From the NCBI GenBank assembly GCA_003117195.1, contig BDSI01000147.1:1-64000 (forward strand): DNA of 64,000 bases. Reading direction: 5' to 3'. Origin of the DNA: Eudorina sp. 2006-703-Eu-15 (taxonomy: Eukaryota; Chlorophyta; Chlorophyceae; Chlamydomonadales; Volvocaceae). The notes below the pieces were generated by a model. That model did not search any database, was not told the DNA's origin, and saw nothing but the letters and a program-made list of their open reading frames with translations. Each line of letters starts with the position of its first letter. Positions within the stretch are counted from its first letter, which is position 1. Both the position numbers and the translations under genes were made by a program. Below are positions 40,101 through 47,730 of the stretch, piece by piece.

Positions 40101-40841
40101 GGTGGGTGGTAACGGTAACCTGCCCTGCCCCGTTTTTGCATTGGCTGAAACGAACAGTGAACTGCCGGCTGGGAATTCCTGCACAAGCTGATATCGCAGC
40201 TGTGAGAAATAACGTGTGAGATGAGGCCATTTGGGAGCCACGAAAACCGCACTAGTCTGGTGAGGTTTCACACGTTTGCATCGGTGGTAGTGTTGCTGAA
40301 ACGCACGCACATCTTGTGGCGAGACGCAACACCAGAGGGCTTCCCCTGATACATCCGTTGCTGTGAACGTTGCAGGGGTGGCATATCGCGAGCATAGAGC
40401 ATTCGTGCCTTTCTCGTTACAAGCAGCATCAAACGAAAACGCTGCTCCGAGTTGTTCCTGAACCTTTGCAAAAAGTGCCGGATCGAACATGCGATCTGGC
40501 GCACACAACGGATAATCAGGACGTTTTCGCTCGGCCCTGGCGGCATGCGCCAAAGGGTCAGCGAGTGTACGGCACGTTTCCCCAACAGCAACCGTTTGCT
40601 CAACAACACGCTGTGGTACATTGCCAGTAAAGATCGGCGTTGACCAGTCCAATTGCGACAAATCAGCATGCTTTGAATGCAAAGGTGAGCCAAATATAGG
40701 CCTGGTCCAATCACTAGCTTCGCCATGCGACAGCTTCAACGCACCAACCGAAGGGGCACGATCACGGATTGGATATGCGGGGTTATGCTCAGGTTGCACA
40801 GTTGCTGAGTGCAACCCGCCCTCATGCTGCGAGCCGTGTCC
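37125..40841 (-). CDS. Chromovirus pol: Dam-like domain, protease, RT, RNase H, integrase
   Basis: The open frame follows the UAG at 40842-40844. The first ~230 codons hold a Dam-methylase-like fold (FDPALFAKVQEQLG, FSFDAACNEKG, AVFVAPKWPHLTRYF) whose catalytic NPPF-type site reads VSPQ. An aspartic protease follows (VLVDSGARTHG near residue 280, ILGTDWL). RT comes next: LVLDYRALNRITV, SSIDLQQGYYQI, FGLTNAPATFQ, VLVYLDDLLVFS near residue 665. RNase H has WSDASLYGTG, TDQEALGVI and TDHQPLTYL. Integrase has the HHCC finger (YHDGGSSGH, CPQCQRNK) and DDE residues (WSLDLIT, SDRGGQF, TDGQTERMNRLLEE). It ends SPFSL then TAA. There is no ATG near the pol start, so it is made as a gag-pol fusion. Confidence 0.93.
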   Translation of the reverse strand, partial: GHGSQHEGGLHSATVQPEHNPAYPIRDRAPSVGALKLSHGEASDWTRPIFGSPLHSKHADLSQLDWSTPIFTGNVPQRVVEQTVAVGETCRTLADPLAHAARAERKRPDYPLCAPDRMFDPALFAKVQEQLGAAFSFDAACNEKGTNALCSRYATPATFTATDVSGEALWCCVSPQDVRAFQQHYHRCKRVKPHQTSAVFVAPKWPHLTRYFSQLRYQLVQEFPAGSSLFVSANAKTGQGRLPLPPTPWPVQLWYDPPAQTAVFRSMSGGDDSHSMQFDCHIGSKTGIVLVDSGARTHGSADGFVGMKLVEMIGMKPQPCNTATVSLANGNQHPLLGSVSLPIRVGPFRDTVRLLVMQDDTADAQIILGTDWLKRRKGRMCWETDTLSLQKGGNRVVLRPKYAQGSLSEPQRLMNWVSACLCAATTTPVLTPKQGARAIKKGAEVYMMLVRQETDPLSANPTQPTLFAADTAAAPVSNVADDLVPETKLQALLQKYNSVFEELKGISAERPGVGHTIPLTPGAQPPAKRQYRLTQEEKEECKKHIADLLAKGFIEPSNSPFGAPVIFIKKKSGELRLVLDYRALNRITVKRHYPMPNIQELFDQLAGSRIFSSIDLQQGYYQIRITPEDVPKTAFVTPYGQFAFKVLCFGLTNAPATFQETMNTIFRDHVGKFVLVYLDDLLVFSKTPEEHLQHLEIVLQILQKHDFKAKLPKCDFNKAELKFLGHVVGRDGLKVDADKVRVIREWKTPTNVRALRSFLGLANYFRRFLQGYSSLVAPLTALTSDKTPWHWRDECQEAFEGVKYALTNAPVLVLPDLSKPFEVWSDASLYGTGAVLMQEGRAIAYLSHRFSTAERNYTTTDQEALGVIRALQEWRCYLEGAPDVTVVTDHQPLTYLESLRAHGLLSRRQARWISFLQDQKVTWNYRPGRINVADPISRVFEHDLDGSSSTSGQPSQPQVALLTRAVVSSDLRKRIIAGYRLDPWFKQRKKVNELQKVDGLYYRGDKVVVPAVDELRRLLLAEYHDGGSSGHPGPERTKEALMRTYWWPRLDADVKQYVSACPQCQRNKASTTKPRGLLQPLPTPDRVWGSWSLDLITQLPLSASGHDAIVVFVDRLSKLTHFAATTSDAGADEIARLFVQHVYCHHGLPDDLVSDRGGQFTGHFWTELCKLLKTKVKLSTAYHPQTDGQTERMNRLLEETLRHYVGPTQTDWDEHLPLIEFAINSAKNKSIGCSPFSL
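39663..39677 (-). promoter_or_regulatory. Candidate central polypurine tract
   Basis: Sense strand CTTCAAAAGGGGGGG, identical over 15 bases to the 3' PPT, inside pol (codons LQKGGN) just after the protease. The element midpoint is 39592. A second initiation site for plus-strand DNA is inferred from identity and position. Confidence 0.6.
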
Positions 40842-41099
40842 CTAATTCATCACGGGGCACGGGTGCTTCTCGGATTGCCCTTCCGTCAACCACAGTAAAC
40901 CGCAGGCGGGGCAGCCGAAGTAAGGTCCACTGGCCCCGCTGGTCTTCTTTTTATCATATTGACGGTAGGACGTGCCGGCACCGCTGCCACGGCCGCCTTG
41001 CCCCTGCCCGCCCCTGCCCTTGCCACGCCCTGGGCCGGGGCCTTGGATTTCTCCACGCGGCCTCCCTTGACGCCGTGCTGAGCTTTCTGCTTGGCATTT
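40842..41099 (-). CDS. Gag C-terminal extension with zinc-finger-like motif (between two in-frame stops)
   Basis: Between TAA 41100-41102 and TAG 40842-40844, in the same frame as both gag and pol, 85 codons read KCQAESSARRQ, a Gly/Arg-rich stretch (GRGKGRGGQGQGGRG), then CPACGLLWLTEGQSEKHPC, a CX2CX12HXC cluster resembling a stretched zinc knuckle. This is nucleocapsid-like. The simplest reading is that TAA (CCC TAA AAA TGC) is a one-base lesion in gag and the natural gag end is the TAG after VMN. Translating this part otherwise would need readthrough of TAA. Confidence 0.7.
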   Translation of the reverse strand, partial: KCQAESSARRQGRPRGEIQGPGPGRGKGRGGQGQGGRGSGAGTSYRQYDKKKTSGASGPYFGCPACGLLWLTEGQSEKHPCPVMN

Positions 41100-42803
41100 T
41101 TAGGGGTTTTGGGGGTTTGGGGGGTTGGGGGTGTCAGCCAGTGACAGTTCGGGGGTCTTCTTGTGTTGAGAACCTGCCAGGACACTATCCTCGACGGAAA
41201 CGGCGTAAGTGATAAGTTTCTCAACGTCCGTCCACTGAGAACCGTCAGGCTGGTACCAACACTTCTCGCGCATACGGCGAACAAGCCCATTTCGGAACCA
41301 AGAAATTTTGTCCGTCATGTTCATGTCCGTGGCGTCTTGCATCACCAAGCGAAAGCGTGCAATGTAAGACGGGACCCGTTCGCTAGACCCCTGAACGATT
41401 TCGTGATTGTGCAGGCGTTGGCGTGCTTCTTGCGGGGTATGACGATGTGGTGTGTCAAACTGCACCAGGAAATCATGGCGCAGCTGATCTACCGTGGGTT
41501 TTGCATTGCGCTGCTCCCAGCCCTTCATGTAAGTGTTACCCCATTCCTGGGCTGTGCCCGCAAGGTAAAACACGAACCAGAGAACTGGATCCCGACAGCG
41601 CAAGGCAAGGTACCGCATGAGCATGTCAAACCACGTGCGCACGCAAGTGATGGTGGTCCCGTTGGTAGAGCCGGTGAACTTAACTATGTTCACCTTCTCG
41701 TCCCCTTTGCCCCGTAAAGAAGCATCGGTACCCCCATCCACTGGGTCACCCGCCGGTGGACTCACCTGCTGCTGCAGCTGCGCCTGCTGAGCCGCTAGTT
41801 CGCGCAGGAAGTCTCCCGAAGCCTCCCGCTCCCTCCGCGCGGAGCCCAGTGGGCCCCAGTTCTTGCCATCCTCGCGAATGTAGAGTTTCTCCTCCTCTGT
41901 CGCGATGGGGAGGTTCCGGTTGATCAGCTCCCGATTCCAAGCTGCAACCGCGGATAGGGCGAAAGCCTCCACGTCCCAGGTCAAAGCGCTTGCCAGGTTC
42001 GCCTGCTTGAACTGAATTAAGAAGGCGTCCAAGCTGGCAATACGGGCAGGCGTGCCATGTGCGCCCGCCACCACCTCGGCGAAGCTGCCTCCACCGCTGG
42101 GACCCGTGGCGTGGTGTGGTGCGGCCGGCTGCAGCTGCTGAGGAGAGCCCGCTGCGCCTCCCGCCTGCCGGGCAGTGATGCCAGCGCCAAAGGTGCGCTG
42201 GCGGGTCGCTCCTGGCGGCGAGGGCTGCTGCGGCTGCTGCTGCTGCGGCTGCTGAACCGGCTGTTGGGCGATCTGACCCTCCTCCTCCTCCATCTGATCA
42301 TCAGCATCAACCGCCGCCGTTGCGTTGGCTGGTGCTGGCTGAGGAAGTGAAGAAAGGCGCTCGTTGATCTGCCCGACGAGAGCTCCGAGGCTGGCAATCT
42401 CAAGCTTCACCCCGTTAAAAGATTGATCCAAGTTTGCGACGGTGGCTTGAAGCGCTGTATGTTGCTCAGCCCAGGAGCGGACTTCCCGGTTAAGGAAGTC
42501 TAACTGCGTCTTGAGCTCCTTTACGGTGCCATCCAACTCCGGAATTGGAGCGTCGCCAGAAGGATCCATTTTGGCTTTATGCTGCTTTAATTCTTGAAGA
42601 AAAGCTGCTGCCAGTGGTTTAGACTCTGGCAAATCGACGCCCAAGTCCGTTGCGCAACCCTGCAAGACCGTTCGTGAAGCACCCGGCTTCACCTGCGGAG
42701 GGACAGGGATATCGGAAATGGCACAATATAAGTGAATGATCCGTCGCCAATAATAACGCACGCTGTGCGTAAGAGAATCTTTATGATTCTCGACGGCGGA
42801 CAT
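41100..42803 (-). CDS. Chromovirus Gag
   Basis: 567 codons from ATG 42803 (MSAVENHKDS). The frame is open further up to 42962, but that part is the hairpin array of the leader, so the downstream ATG is preferred. Residues ~60-200 hold a coiled-coil-like region, then a Gln/Pro-rich and acidic linker (DQMEEEEGQ, long Gln runs). The conserved retrotransposon Gag core follows (TWFDMLMRYLALR, FVFYLAGTAQEWG, LVQFDTPHRHTPQEARQRL, VPSYIARFRLV, MTDKISWFRNGL). It forms the virus-like particle. The frame ends TPNPPNPQNP and TAA; the zinc-finger region continues in the same frame beyond it. Confidence 0.85.
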   Translation of the reverse strand: MSAVENHKDSLTHSVRYYWRRIIHLYCAISDIPVPPQVKPGASRTVLQGCATDLGVDLPESKPLAAAFLQELKQHKAKMDPSGDAPIPELDGTVKELKTQLDFLNREVRSWAEQHTALQATVANLDQSFNGVKLEIASLGALVGQINERLSSLPQPAPANATAAVDADDQMEEEEGQIAQQPVQQPQQQQPQQPSPPGATRQRTFGAGITARQAGGAAGSPQQLQPAAPHHATGPSGGGSFAEVVAGAHGTPARIASLDAFLIQFKQANLASALTWDVEAFALSAVAAWNRELINRNLPIATEEEKLYIREDGKNWGPLGSARREREASGDFLRELAAQQAQLQQQVSPPAGDPVDGGTDASLRGKGDEKVNIVKFTGSTNGTTITCVRTWFDMLMRYLALRCRDPVLWFVFYLAGTAQEWGNTYMKGWEQRNAKPTVDQLRHDFLVQFDTPHRHTPQEARQRLHNHEIVQGSSERVPSYIARFRLVMQDATDMNMTDKISWFRNGLVRRMREKCWYQPDGSQWTDVEKLITYAVSVEDSVLAGSQHKKTPELSLADTPNPPNPQNP

Positions 42804-43011
42804 CACGTGATGATGAGCCGAGGCTCGAAGCAAAGAGCCGAAGCTCAAAGCAAGGGCCGCAGCCCAGAGCAAAGGCCGAAGCCAGCAAAGGGCAATAGCC
42901 CAAAAATGAGCCGAAGCTCGGTGCTGGAGCACGAGGCGAAGCCTCGGCTCAGCGATGGGCAAGGCCCGATAGTGAACTAAGATATCTAGTCCCTATGCGC
43001 GATGAGTTATT
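42804..43011 (-). promoter_or_regulatory. Chromovirus 5' leader with array of eight mini-hairpins
   Basis: Between PBS and the preferred gag ATG there are eight perfect inverted repeats with 3-6 bp stems and 3-4 nt loops: 42815-42826, 42835-42846, 42854-42865, 42874-42883, 42890-42901, 42908-42919, 42932-42946 and 42957-42967. Stem sequences differ (GAGC/GCTC, GGGC/GCCC, GGC/GCC, CGAGGC/GCCTCG) but always pair. On the sense strand three have the loop TTCG closed by C-G, the extra-stable UUCG tetraloop. Spacers are short and rich in T on the sense strand. Possible roles are packaging, dimerisation or translation control (inference). Confidence 0.75.
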
Positions 43012-43029
43012 CCTGGAAACTCGATACCA
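43012..43029 (-). promoter_or_regulatory. Primer binding site
   Basis: On the sense strand TGGTATCGAGTTTCCAGG begins two bases after the 5' LTR. TGGTATC is the start typical for initiator-Met tRNA priming, but the following bases are not the usual AGAGC, so the primer tRNA is uncertain. Confidence 0.7.
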
Positions 43030-43031
43030 CT

Positions 43032-43397
43032 TGTAAGCTAGGTGTCTAGCCGCCCAAGATCTTCTAAGGTACTCACCGGTTCGGAACTAGAGGAAGAGAT
43101 GTGAAGCGCAGTTCTAAGGAGTCTACTAATATCAGTAAGGTCGGAAACGGAGCGAAGCATAATATGTATGTCCTTGTATTAAGGTGTTAAAAGAACACCG
43201 AAGAGTGTCTTGCACAGACATAAGAGATGTGTCCCTTGTACGACGGTTGCGGAGCGTAACATGCTTATCTGCCTTTTACACATTACGTCGCACCCGAAGG
43301 TATCATTGTCATATTTAAGACGCATTTGGCTAATGCCAGTTCGCAAGAGTGAAGTGTGGCGCAGAACCTGTCGCAGGCGCGACCGGCCCGGCTTACA
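43032..43397 (-). repeat. Chromovirus 5' LTR
   Basis: 366 bp matching 35787-36152. On the sense (minus) strand it would drive transcription; an AT-rich TTAAATATGA lies near 43310-43319, a possible TATA-like element. CCCAC follows at 43398-43402. Confidence 0.95.
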
Positions 43398-45050
43398 CCC
43401 ACGGCCACGGGGCCAGCCTGTCGTGATCCTCTGCGGTCCGGAGTCCATAGAGTCGATCACGTACCAGGCCCCTTGGTGGTACCGGACGGCGATTGCGTGG
43501 GATGGGTTTTCAAGGTGCACCGTGAAGCCCCAGTTGCGCGTGTGCGGAGGCAGGTGTTCGAGCAGAGTGTCCAGTCGGTCGTTGGGGCCTAGGGTGAATC
43601 CGCTGGCTACCGTCGCGATGTGGTGGTCGGAGAGGATGTCTCCGTTCGGTTTCTGTACGACAGCGCCGTATCGCAGGTAGTGGTTTAGCACGATCGTTGA
43701 GAAAAAGCCTGTGCGTTGGTCAAATCCTCCTTTCCATAGATTAGCCACGCCTGTTTTCCGTGTCTCCACGAGGTGCGCGTACATTGCACGGCAGTATCCT
43801 AGTACATGCCCGGGGTCGATGCATGCGTCGCCCATCAGGTTGTTGATGGCGTGCACCATGCACATCTGCGCCTTCTGTTTTTCATGGTATGGTTCGCGCG
43901 TGGTTTGGCCGCGAGGGCGTCCCGTGGGTGGCCATATTATGGTGTTGCCGAGGTTCGGTGTGGTGTTGGTCCCACTGATCGTGGTGTCTGCGGTGGTGCC
44001 GGGGGGTCCTCCGCACGTTGTTTTGTCGGTTGGTATGAAGTTGCTACAGAGATCCAGTTCGGTCCATATCATCACCGCCAGGGGTGTGAGGAGGCAGGCT
44101 TCTAGGTGTCCTGTGGTGTTGCGGGCTGACACCGCCACACCTATGGCTGTACAGGCATCAATTGCTGAGCGGGCCCGGGCCGTGGCATGGGGGAAGGGTC
44201 GTAGGCCGTTTATAATTGTTGGTATGGCGCCAGTGAGTGGCAAAGCCGCCGGTTCTGCTGTCGTCAGTTGCCAGCACAGTAGCGTCAGGGCCGCCGCAGC
44301 CACTATGGTCCTTAGGGCTGCGTTCGGATTTCGCCGTAGCCATCGGGTCAGATGCAGGCCCCTCGCCAGGTGTTGAGTGACCGTGTTAGCGATAGTGAGG
44401 GTCCAGGGAATTAAGATGGTGTTCATTAGATAGTGTAGCACCCGAATAAGGCACGCGGTCAGCAAGATGAGACCCAGGGTTTCGTGGAGAGGACTAAGAA
44501 TGACCGTGTAGGCCAGAGGGCCAAGGGATGCGGTCGCCAGGAGGCCCGTATTTGCAATGTGGCTGATCCGTATATCGAGTGGCCTTGTGCTTTTAGTGGC
44601 GCGGAGGATACACCGTGTCAGTGCCCACACGCCTGAGGCGGCGATGCAGTAGGTGATTGAGGTTGCGCAGTAGGTCACTACTTGGCGTGTAGCGTGTGGT
44701 ATGAGACGAAGGGTTCGGTGGTACACGGTCCTAATCTGACCCAGGATGTTCCGTGTGGTCGTGGGAGGGTTAGTGCGGTTCGTGCGGATGGTGCTCTGCA
44801 GGGCTGGTGTGGGGTCGGGTGTTGCTGCACAGGCCGCTCGGGCGGACAGTTGTACTAGGATCTTTTTTGATGTCCGTGAGAGAATGCGTGGGCCGGGCCT
44901 CCTGTTCCAGGTTGGGGGTTGGGTCGATGGCGGATCGACGTGCGTCCTAGCTTCAGGCTCTTGGGTCCCTTTGAGTCCATCGCAGCTGTAAGTTTTCCCT
45001 CGCGCATAACGGTCGAGAAGAGGTCGTGTGGCACAAGGGGCTTCATCCAT
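43398..45050 (-). CDS. D1 polyprotein, part 1: membrane segments and Josephin-like protease
   Basis: 551 codons from ATG 45050 to the chromovirus insertion. Residues ~1-120 are polar and Pro/Arg-rich. Residues ~123-262 hold four or five hydrophobic helices (SITYCIAASGVWAL, GLLATASLGPLAYTVIL, LGLILLTACLIRV, TIVAAAALTLLCW). From residue ~388 a Josephin-like cysteine protease follows: YHEKQKAQMC, the oxyanion Gln and catalytic Cys, then HAINNL, SHAIAV (catalytic His) and WYVIDS (Asp, where ataxin-3 has Asn). Josephins are deubiquitinases; activity here is inferred. The last natural codons read WPRGRG, and the frame then runs into the LTR. Dualen elements are known to encode a cysteine protease; the membrane part fused to it in one frame is unusual. 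Confidence 0.8.
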
Positions 45051-45164
45051 TATCCGGGGCGCACGGCAGGGGCAGCTGTCATCAGTCGTGCGTTCCGTGG
45101 GGCTATGCAGTCCAGCCTGCAGCAGGGTATTGCTGTCCGCCGTGCGTTGCGTGCGACCATTGCA

Positions 45165-45508
45165 CTAAACAAGTGCTTTTACTCTCGCGACATTTCCAAT
45201 CGGTACAAAAAATTACTGCGAACTAAGGTAATGAATGTGGCCACCTTCGCATACGTAAAGACAACTTTCTTATAAAAACGACGACGGGATTACTACGAGT
45301 CGTCAGATCACTTGTTGTTTCATGCTTCAGATTTCAGCAACAAAATTTTCGGCCTCGGTACATTTCATCCACGGCCGAGCATGAAATCAACGGTAACTGA
45401 AACTCAAAAGATTTGTAATTTCGTCCTCTATGTGAACAGTGGCCGGAGGCATTTTTGTCTTTTTCATTTCAGGCACGCGCGATTCCTGCTTCATATGTGA
45501 ATGCCGCC
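45165..45508 (-). repeat. T2 right end (5' region of T2)
   Basis: The reverse complement aligns with T1 10241-10590: TGAAATGAAAAAGACAAAAATG, GTTCACATAGAGGACGAAATTACAAA, GATCTGACGACTCGTA, GTATGCGAAGGTGGCCA and GCGAGAGTAAAAG are all shared. Similarity ends where D1 begins. The terminal 20 bases form the TIR, and TTA follows. Confidence 0.85.
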
Positions 45509-45511
45509 TTA

Positions 45512-46046
45512 CTTCCAGGCAACTTCCCCTTCGAGTAGGGGCTACGGCGATTCTGTCACTGAGCTTACTAAGCTCACAAGGATACAATCGACAAACGTTT
45601 ACATACGTCTATCTCATGAATATTGCTGATGAGCGATTCTGGAGAGAATGTTAAAGTTCCTGCAGAACCGGGGCCTCAGATAATAATGATGTCAGTAATG
45701 ATACACAAACAATTTCAGGACTTATGTATATAAAGACTGCAGCCCGTATGTATTGGGGTAGCAGGCCTTCATCCTTCTTTGAGGGCAGAGGTTCGATACC
45801 CGTTATTTCCTTCGCCCATTCGTACTTGCTTTATTATTTATATATGCCTTGGCATTATCCGGTCCAACCGAAAGCCATTTCTTTCTCGATTGTGGAAACG
45901 GTTCCCTTGTAATAAGGGAAAGCGGGCACACGCGTACTGAGCACTTTACCGGATACAACACCTGTGAGAGGTTTATCCCCCAACTTTATACGTAGGTAGC
46001 TGTAATTCAAGGCGGTGCCTGAATAGACTTCAGTGGGCTTGTGGAT
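45512..46046 (+). promoter_or_regulatory. Upstream region of candidate host gene, possible TATA box
   Basis: No ORF or repeat seen. TATATAAAG at 45727-45735 lies about 320 bp before the candidate start codon at 46047. It is the only promoter-like element visible; assignment is tentative. Confidence 0.3.
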
Positions 46047-46331
46047 ATGAGACCCTGTCAAGACCGCGTTACGTTTGCTGCTGTCGCCTTGTTGCTGATA
46101 TTTGCCACGCAAAGTACCAAATGCGGGTCACAGCGTTTGTCATGCACGACAGCGACCCCTAAGCACACCATCCTCACGACATGGCGTGACCCACGCTTGG
46201 CGGCTTCGCTCAAAACGCCAGCGACCGCTGCGGGAGCTCGCGCGGTAATTGCTAAACTAAACGCCAATGGCTTTGCTGATAGTGCGCCTACCACTAAGCC
46301 AGTGGTAATCGCAACAGATGCCGCGACGAAG
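46047..46331 (+). CDS. Candidate host gene, exon 1 (secreted protein, unknown)
   Basis: ATG 46047 (a second ATG lies six bases upstream at 46041) begins MRPCQDRV followed by the hydrophobic stretch TFAAVALLLIFATQSTKCGS, a good signal peptide. The mature part reads ..TTWRDPRLAASLKTPATAAGARAVIAKLNANGFADSAP..VIATDAATK and ends on a whole codon before GTACGC. Composition and codon use look like a real gene rather than a transposon. I do not recognise the family. Without splicing the frame would end at 46352. Confidence 0.42.
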
Positions 46332-46661
46332 GTACGCACGAGCTCAGGGTGAGGTAGGGTCACGGATAGAAACCTAGCCAAATCGAGGCGCTGAGGAGGG
46401 CTGTCCCCAGTTTACTTCCATGCTGGAAGCCATGGCCTGGGACTCAGCTCGATTAACAGGGCTCTTGGAACGCATGTGGGTCCACTGTAACTACTGCAAC
46501 TTCCTGGCTCCCGTTGAAAGGTGGTAGTCTCCTTTTTTCCCTTCTAGTGCATCGTCGTGCGCGTGCTTTTTGATGTTTTTTCCGAACCGCCAAGCGTCAA
46601 AGATTGGGTAGAGGGCAGGGAGAGATAACCTCCGCCTTGCAACACATGGCCTAATAAGCAG

Positions 46662-46757
46662 GTCGACGTCCGCGTGAGTGCCGTGTCAGTGGCCTACATA
46701 AATGACGGCTCGGAGCCGCTTACTGACTCAGCTGGCCGACCCATCAAATTCGCCAGG
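46662..46757 (+). CDS. Candidate host gene, exon 2
   Basis: Bounded by AAGCAG and GTGAGA; 32 whole codons in phase 0: VDVRVSAVSVAYINDGSEPL then TDSAGRPIKFAR. It fits in phase with exon 1 and the exon at 49058. No stop in frame. Confidence 0.42.
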
Positions 46758-47730
46758 GTGAGAATGAAGCGCTACAATACGATTTTCGTTATTAGCTCGC
46801 CGTTAATTGCGGCTCGCTGCTTGCAGTCTTGGTCTCCTGCTACAGTGGCACGCGACAAGCGAGTGCAGACCCCTAGATATGTGCACCACTTGGCTGACTT
46901 ACGCAGCTCTTCACGACATGCGCGGCAGCGGCCGTGTGTGCACAAATGCGTGTGTAGAATGGTTGTATTCATGCGATGCATCTGTATGTTGCTGACAACT
47001 CCACACGTGTGAGGTCAGTATTGCGCAAGCTAATAAGCATAGCACTTCTGTAATTATTGACGAGTGTGAAGGCCAGCTTGCTTCCGTCTCAAACCAGGGA
47101 ACACGGCATGTGATGTCGTATGAATGGCTCGATCCCACCATCCCCTTTGCCCCGCACCCCTTCACTTCTCCGCCTGTGCTTGCCCCCTCCTAGTATTCAC
47201 GACGTGTCGGCCGGCCCCCACCCTCTTTCGCCTCACGTTCGGCAAACCCCTTGCACGGCCCTACCTGCTGCACAGCAGTCTCACAAGCACCTTCTCCCGC
47301 CCCTCGACACACAGCATTTCTTGCATTGCGCCACCTTTACCTGCACCCCGCCCTTGACTACACTCGCTTCACTCTCACCCTAATCACGCCCACGCTTACA
47401 CCTGCCTAACATGTCTATTGTCGGTGCTCGCCTGGGCTTCTGGCTTTCGCTTCTTGTCCATGGTTAGGTGGGTACTGCTGTATGCAATCATGATGGAGGC
47501 GGCAAGGTGCCACGCATTTCAACGTATCTTTGTTACATCCAGCCTCTATCTGACATATATTACAATGTTTACAATGTTGGAGGTGTCTAACAATGGTCTG
47601 CCCTATACCAGAAATCCAATACGAAGCAAAGTCCCAGCATCTAGAGAAGACTTTGCCAGTTCTCACCAAACTAACTAAACTACTATGCCGCGTGCACCGC
47701 AAATGCCATTCATCAAATGAGGTCTCACCT

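Larger units (their letters stand above)
35787..43397 (-). mobile_element. Complete chromovirus (Ty3-type LTR retrotransposon)
   Basis: 7611 bp bounded by two 366 bp direct repeats, TGTAAGC...GCTTACA, with the 5 bp target duplication CCCAC at 35782-35786 and 43398-43402. On the minus strand the order is 5' LTR, PBS, hairpin leader, gag, zinc-finger region, protease, RT, RNase H, integrase, chromodomain, PPT, 3' LTR. It interrupts the Dualen-like LINE D1 in its protease domain. The LTRs show no difference that I could find, so the insertion is recent. In-frame stops at 41100, 40842 and 37125 separate gag, pol and the integrase C-terminus. Confidence 0.95.
29470..45160 (-). mobile_element. Dualen/RandI-like LINE D1, split by a chromovirus
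   Basis: A minus-strand non-LTR element whose single large frame (45050 down to 30343) carries membrane segments, a Josephin-like protease, APE endonuclease and RT. It sits inside T2: T2 similarity stops near 45165 on one side and about 29400-29470 on the other. About 8 kb is LINE and 7.6 kb is the chromovirus at 35787-43397. Unlike D2 it has no RNase H or restriction-like endonuclease ORF; the 870 bp after the stop at 30343 is unlike D2. The exact 3' end is uncertain, and no (ATT)n tail is seen. Confidence 0.75.
11883..45508 (-). mobile_element. TIR DNA transposon T2, expanded by nested insertions
   Basis: Left end GGCGGCATTCATATATGAAG at 11883 pairs with the reverse complement of GCTTCATATGTGAATGCCGCC ending at 45508. 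TTA precedes (11880-11882) and follows (45509-45511). The sequence inside the left end matches T1's right end, and the sequence inside the right end (about 45165-45508) matches T1's left end, so T2 lies on the minus strand, head-to-head with T1. The remaining native pieces (11883-12215, about 28590-29460, 45165-45508) add up to roughly 1.6 kb, the same as T1. Everything else is inserted: the recombinase-element cluster within 12216-28590, and the LINE plus chromovirus within about 29470-45160. Confidence 0.8.

Noticed and set aside
42804..42962. N-terminal extension of chromovirus Gag from 42962
   Set aside because: The codons lie in the hairpin array and give a hydrophobic, repeat-driven sequence. 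ATG 42803 gives a normal Gag start.
43179..43397. C-terminal ~70 codons of the D1 N-terminal frame
   Set aside because: They are translated LTR sequence; the LINE frame really continues at 35781.
11883..45508. A giant 33.6 kb Polinton/Maverick-like transposon
   Set aside because: The TIRs belong to a 1.6 kb family (T1). The interior is accounted for by nested retrotransposons, and no Polinton genes (PolB, capsid, retroviral-type integrase of its own) are seen.
45740..45815. tRNA gene suggested by GGTTCGATACC (B-box-like)
   Set aside because: No 5-bp T-stem around it, no convincing acceptor stem or anticodon arm, and only a weak A box upstream.
47120..47383. Pro/Leu/His-rich ORF in the intron-like interval
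   Set aside because: Explained by a pyrimidine-rich strand; two overlapping frames look equally open and no splice context supports it.
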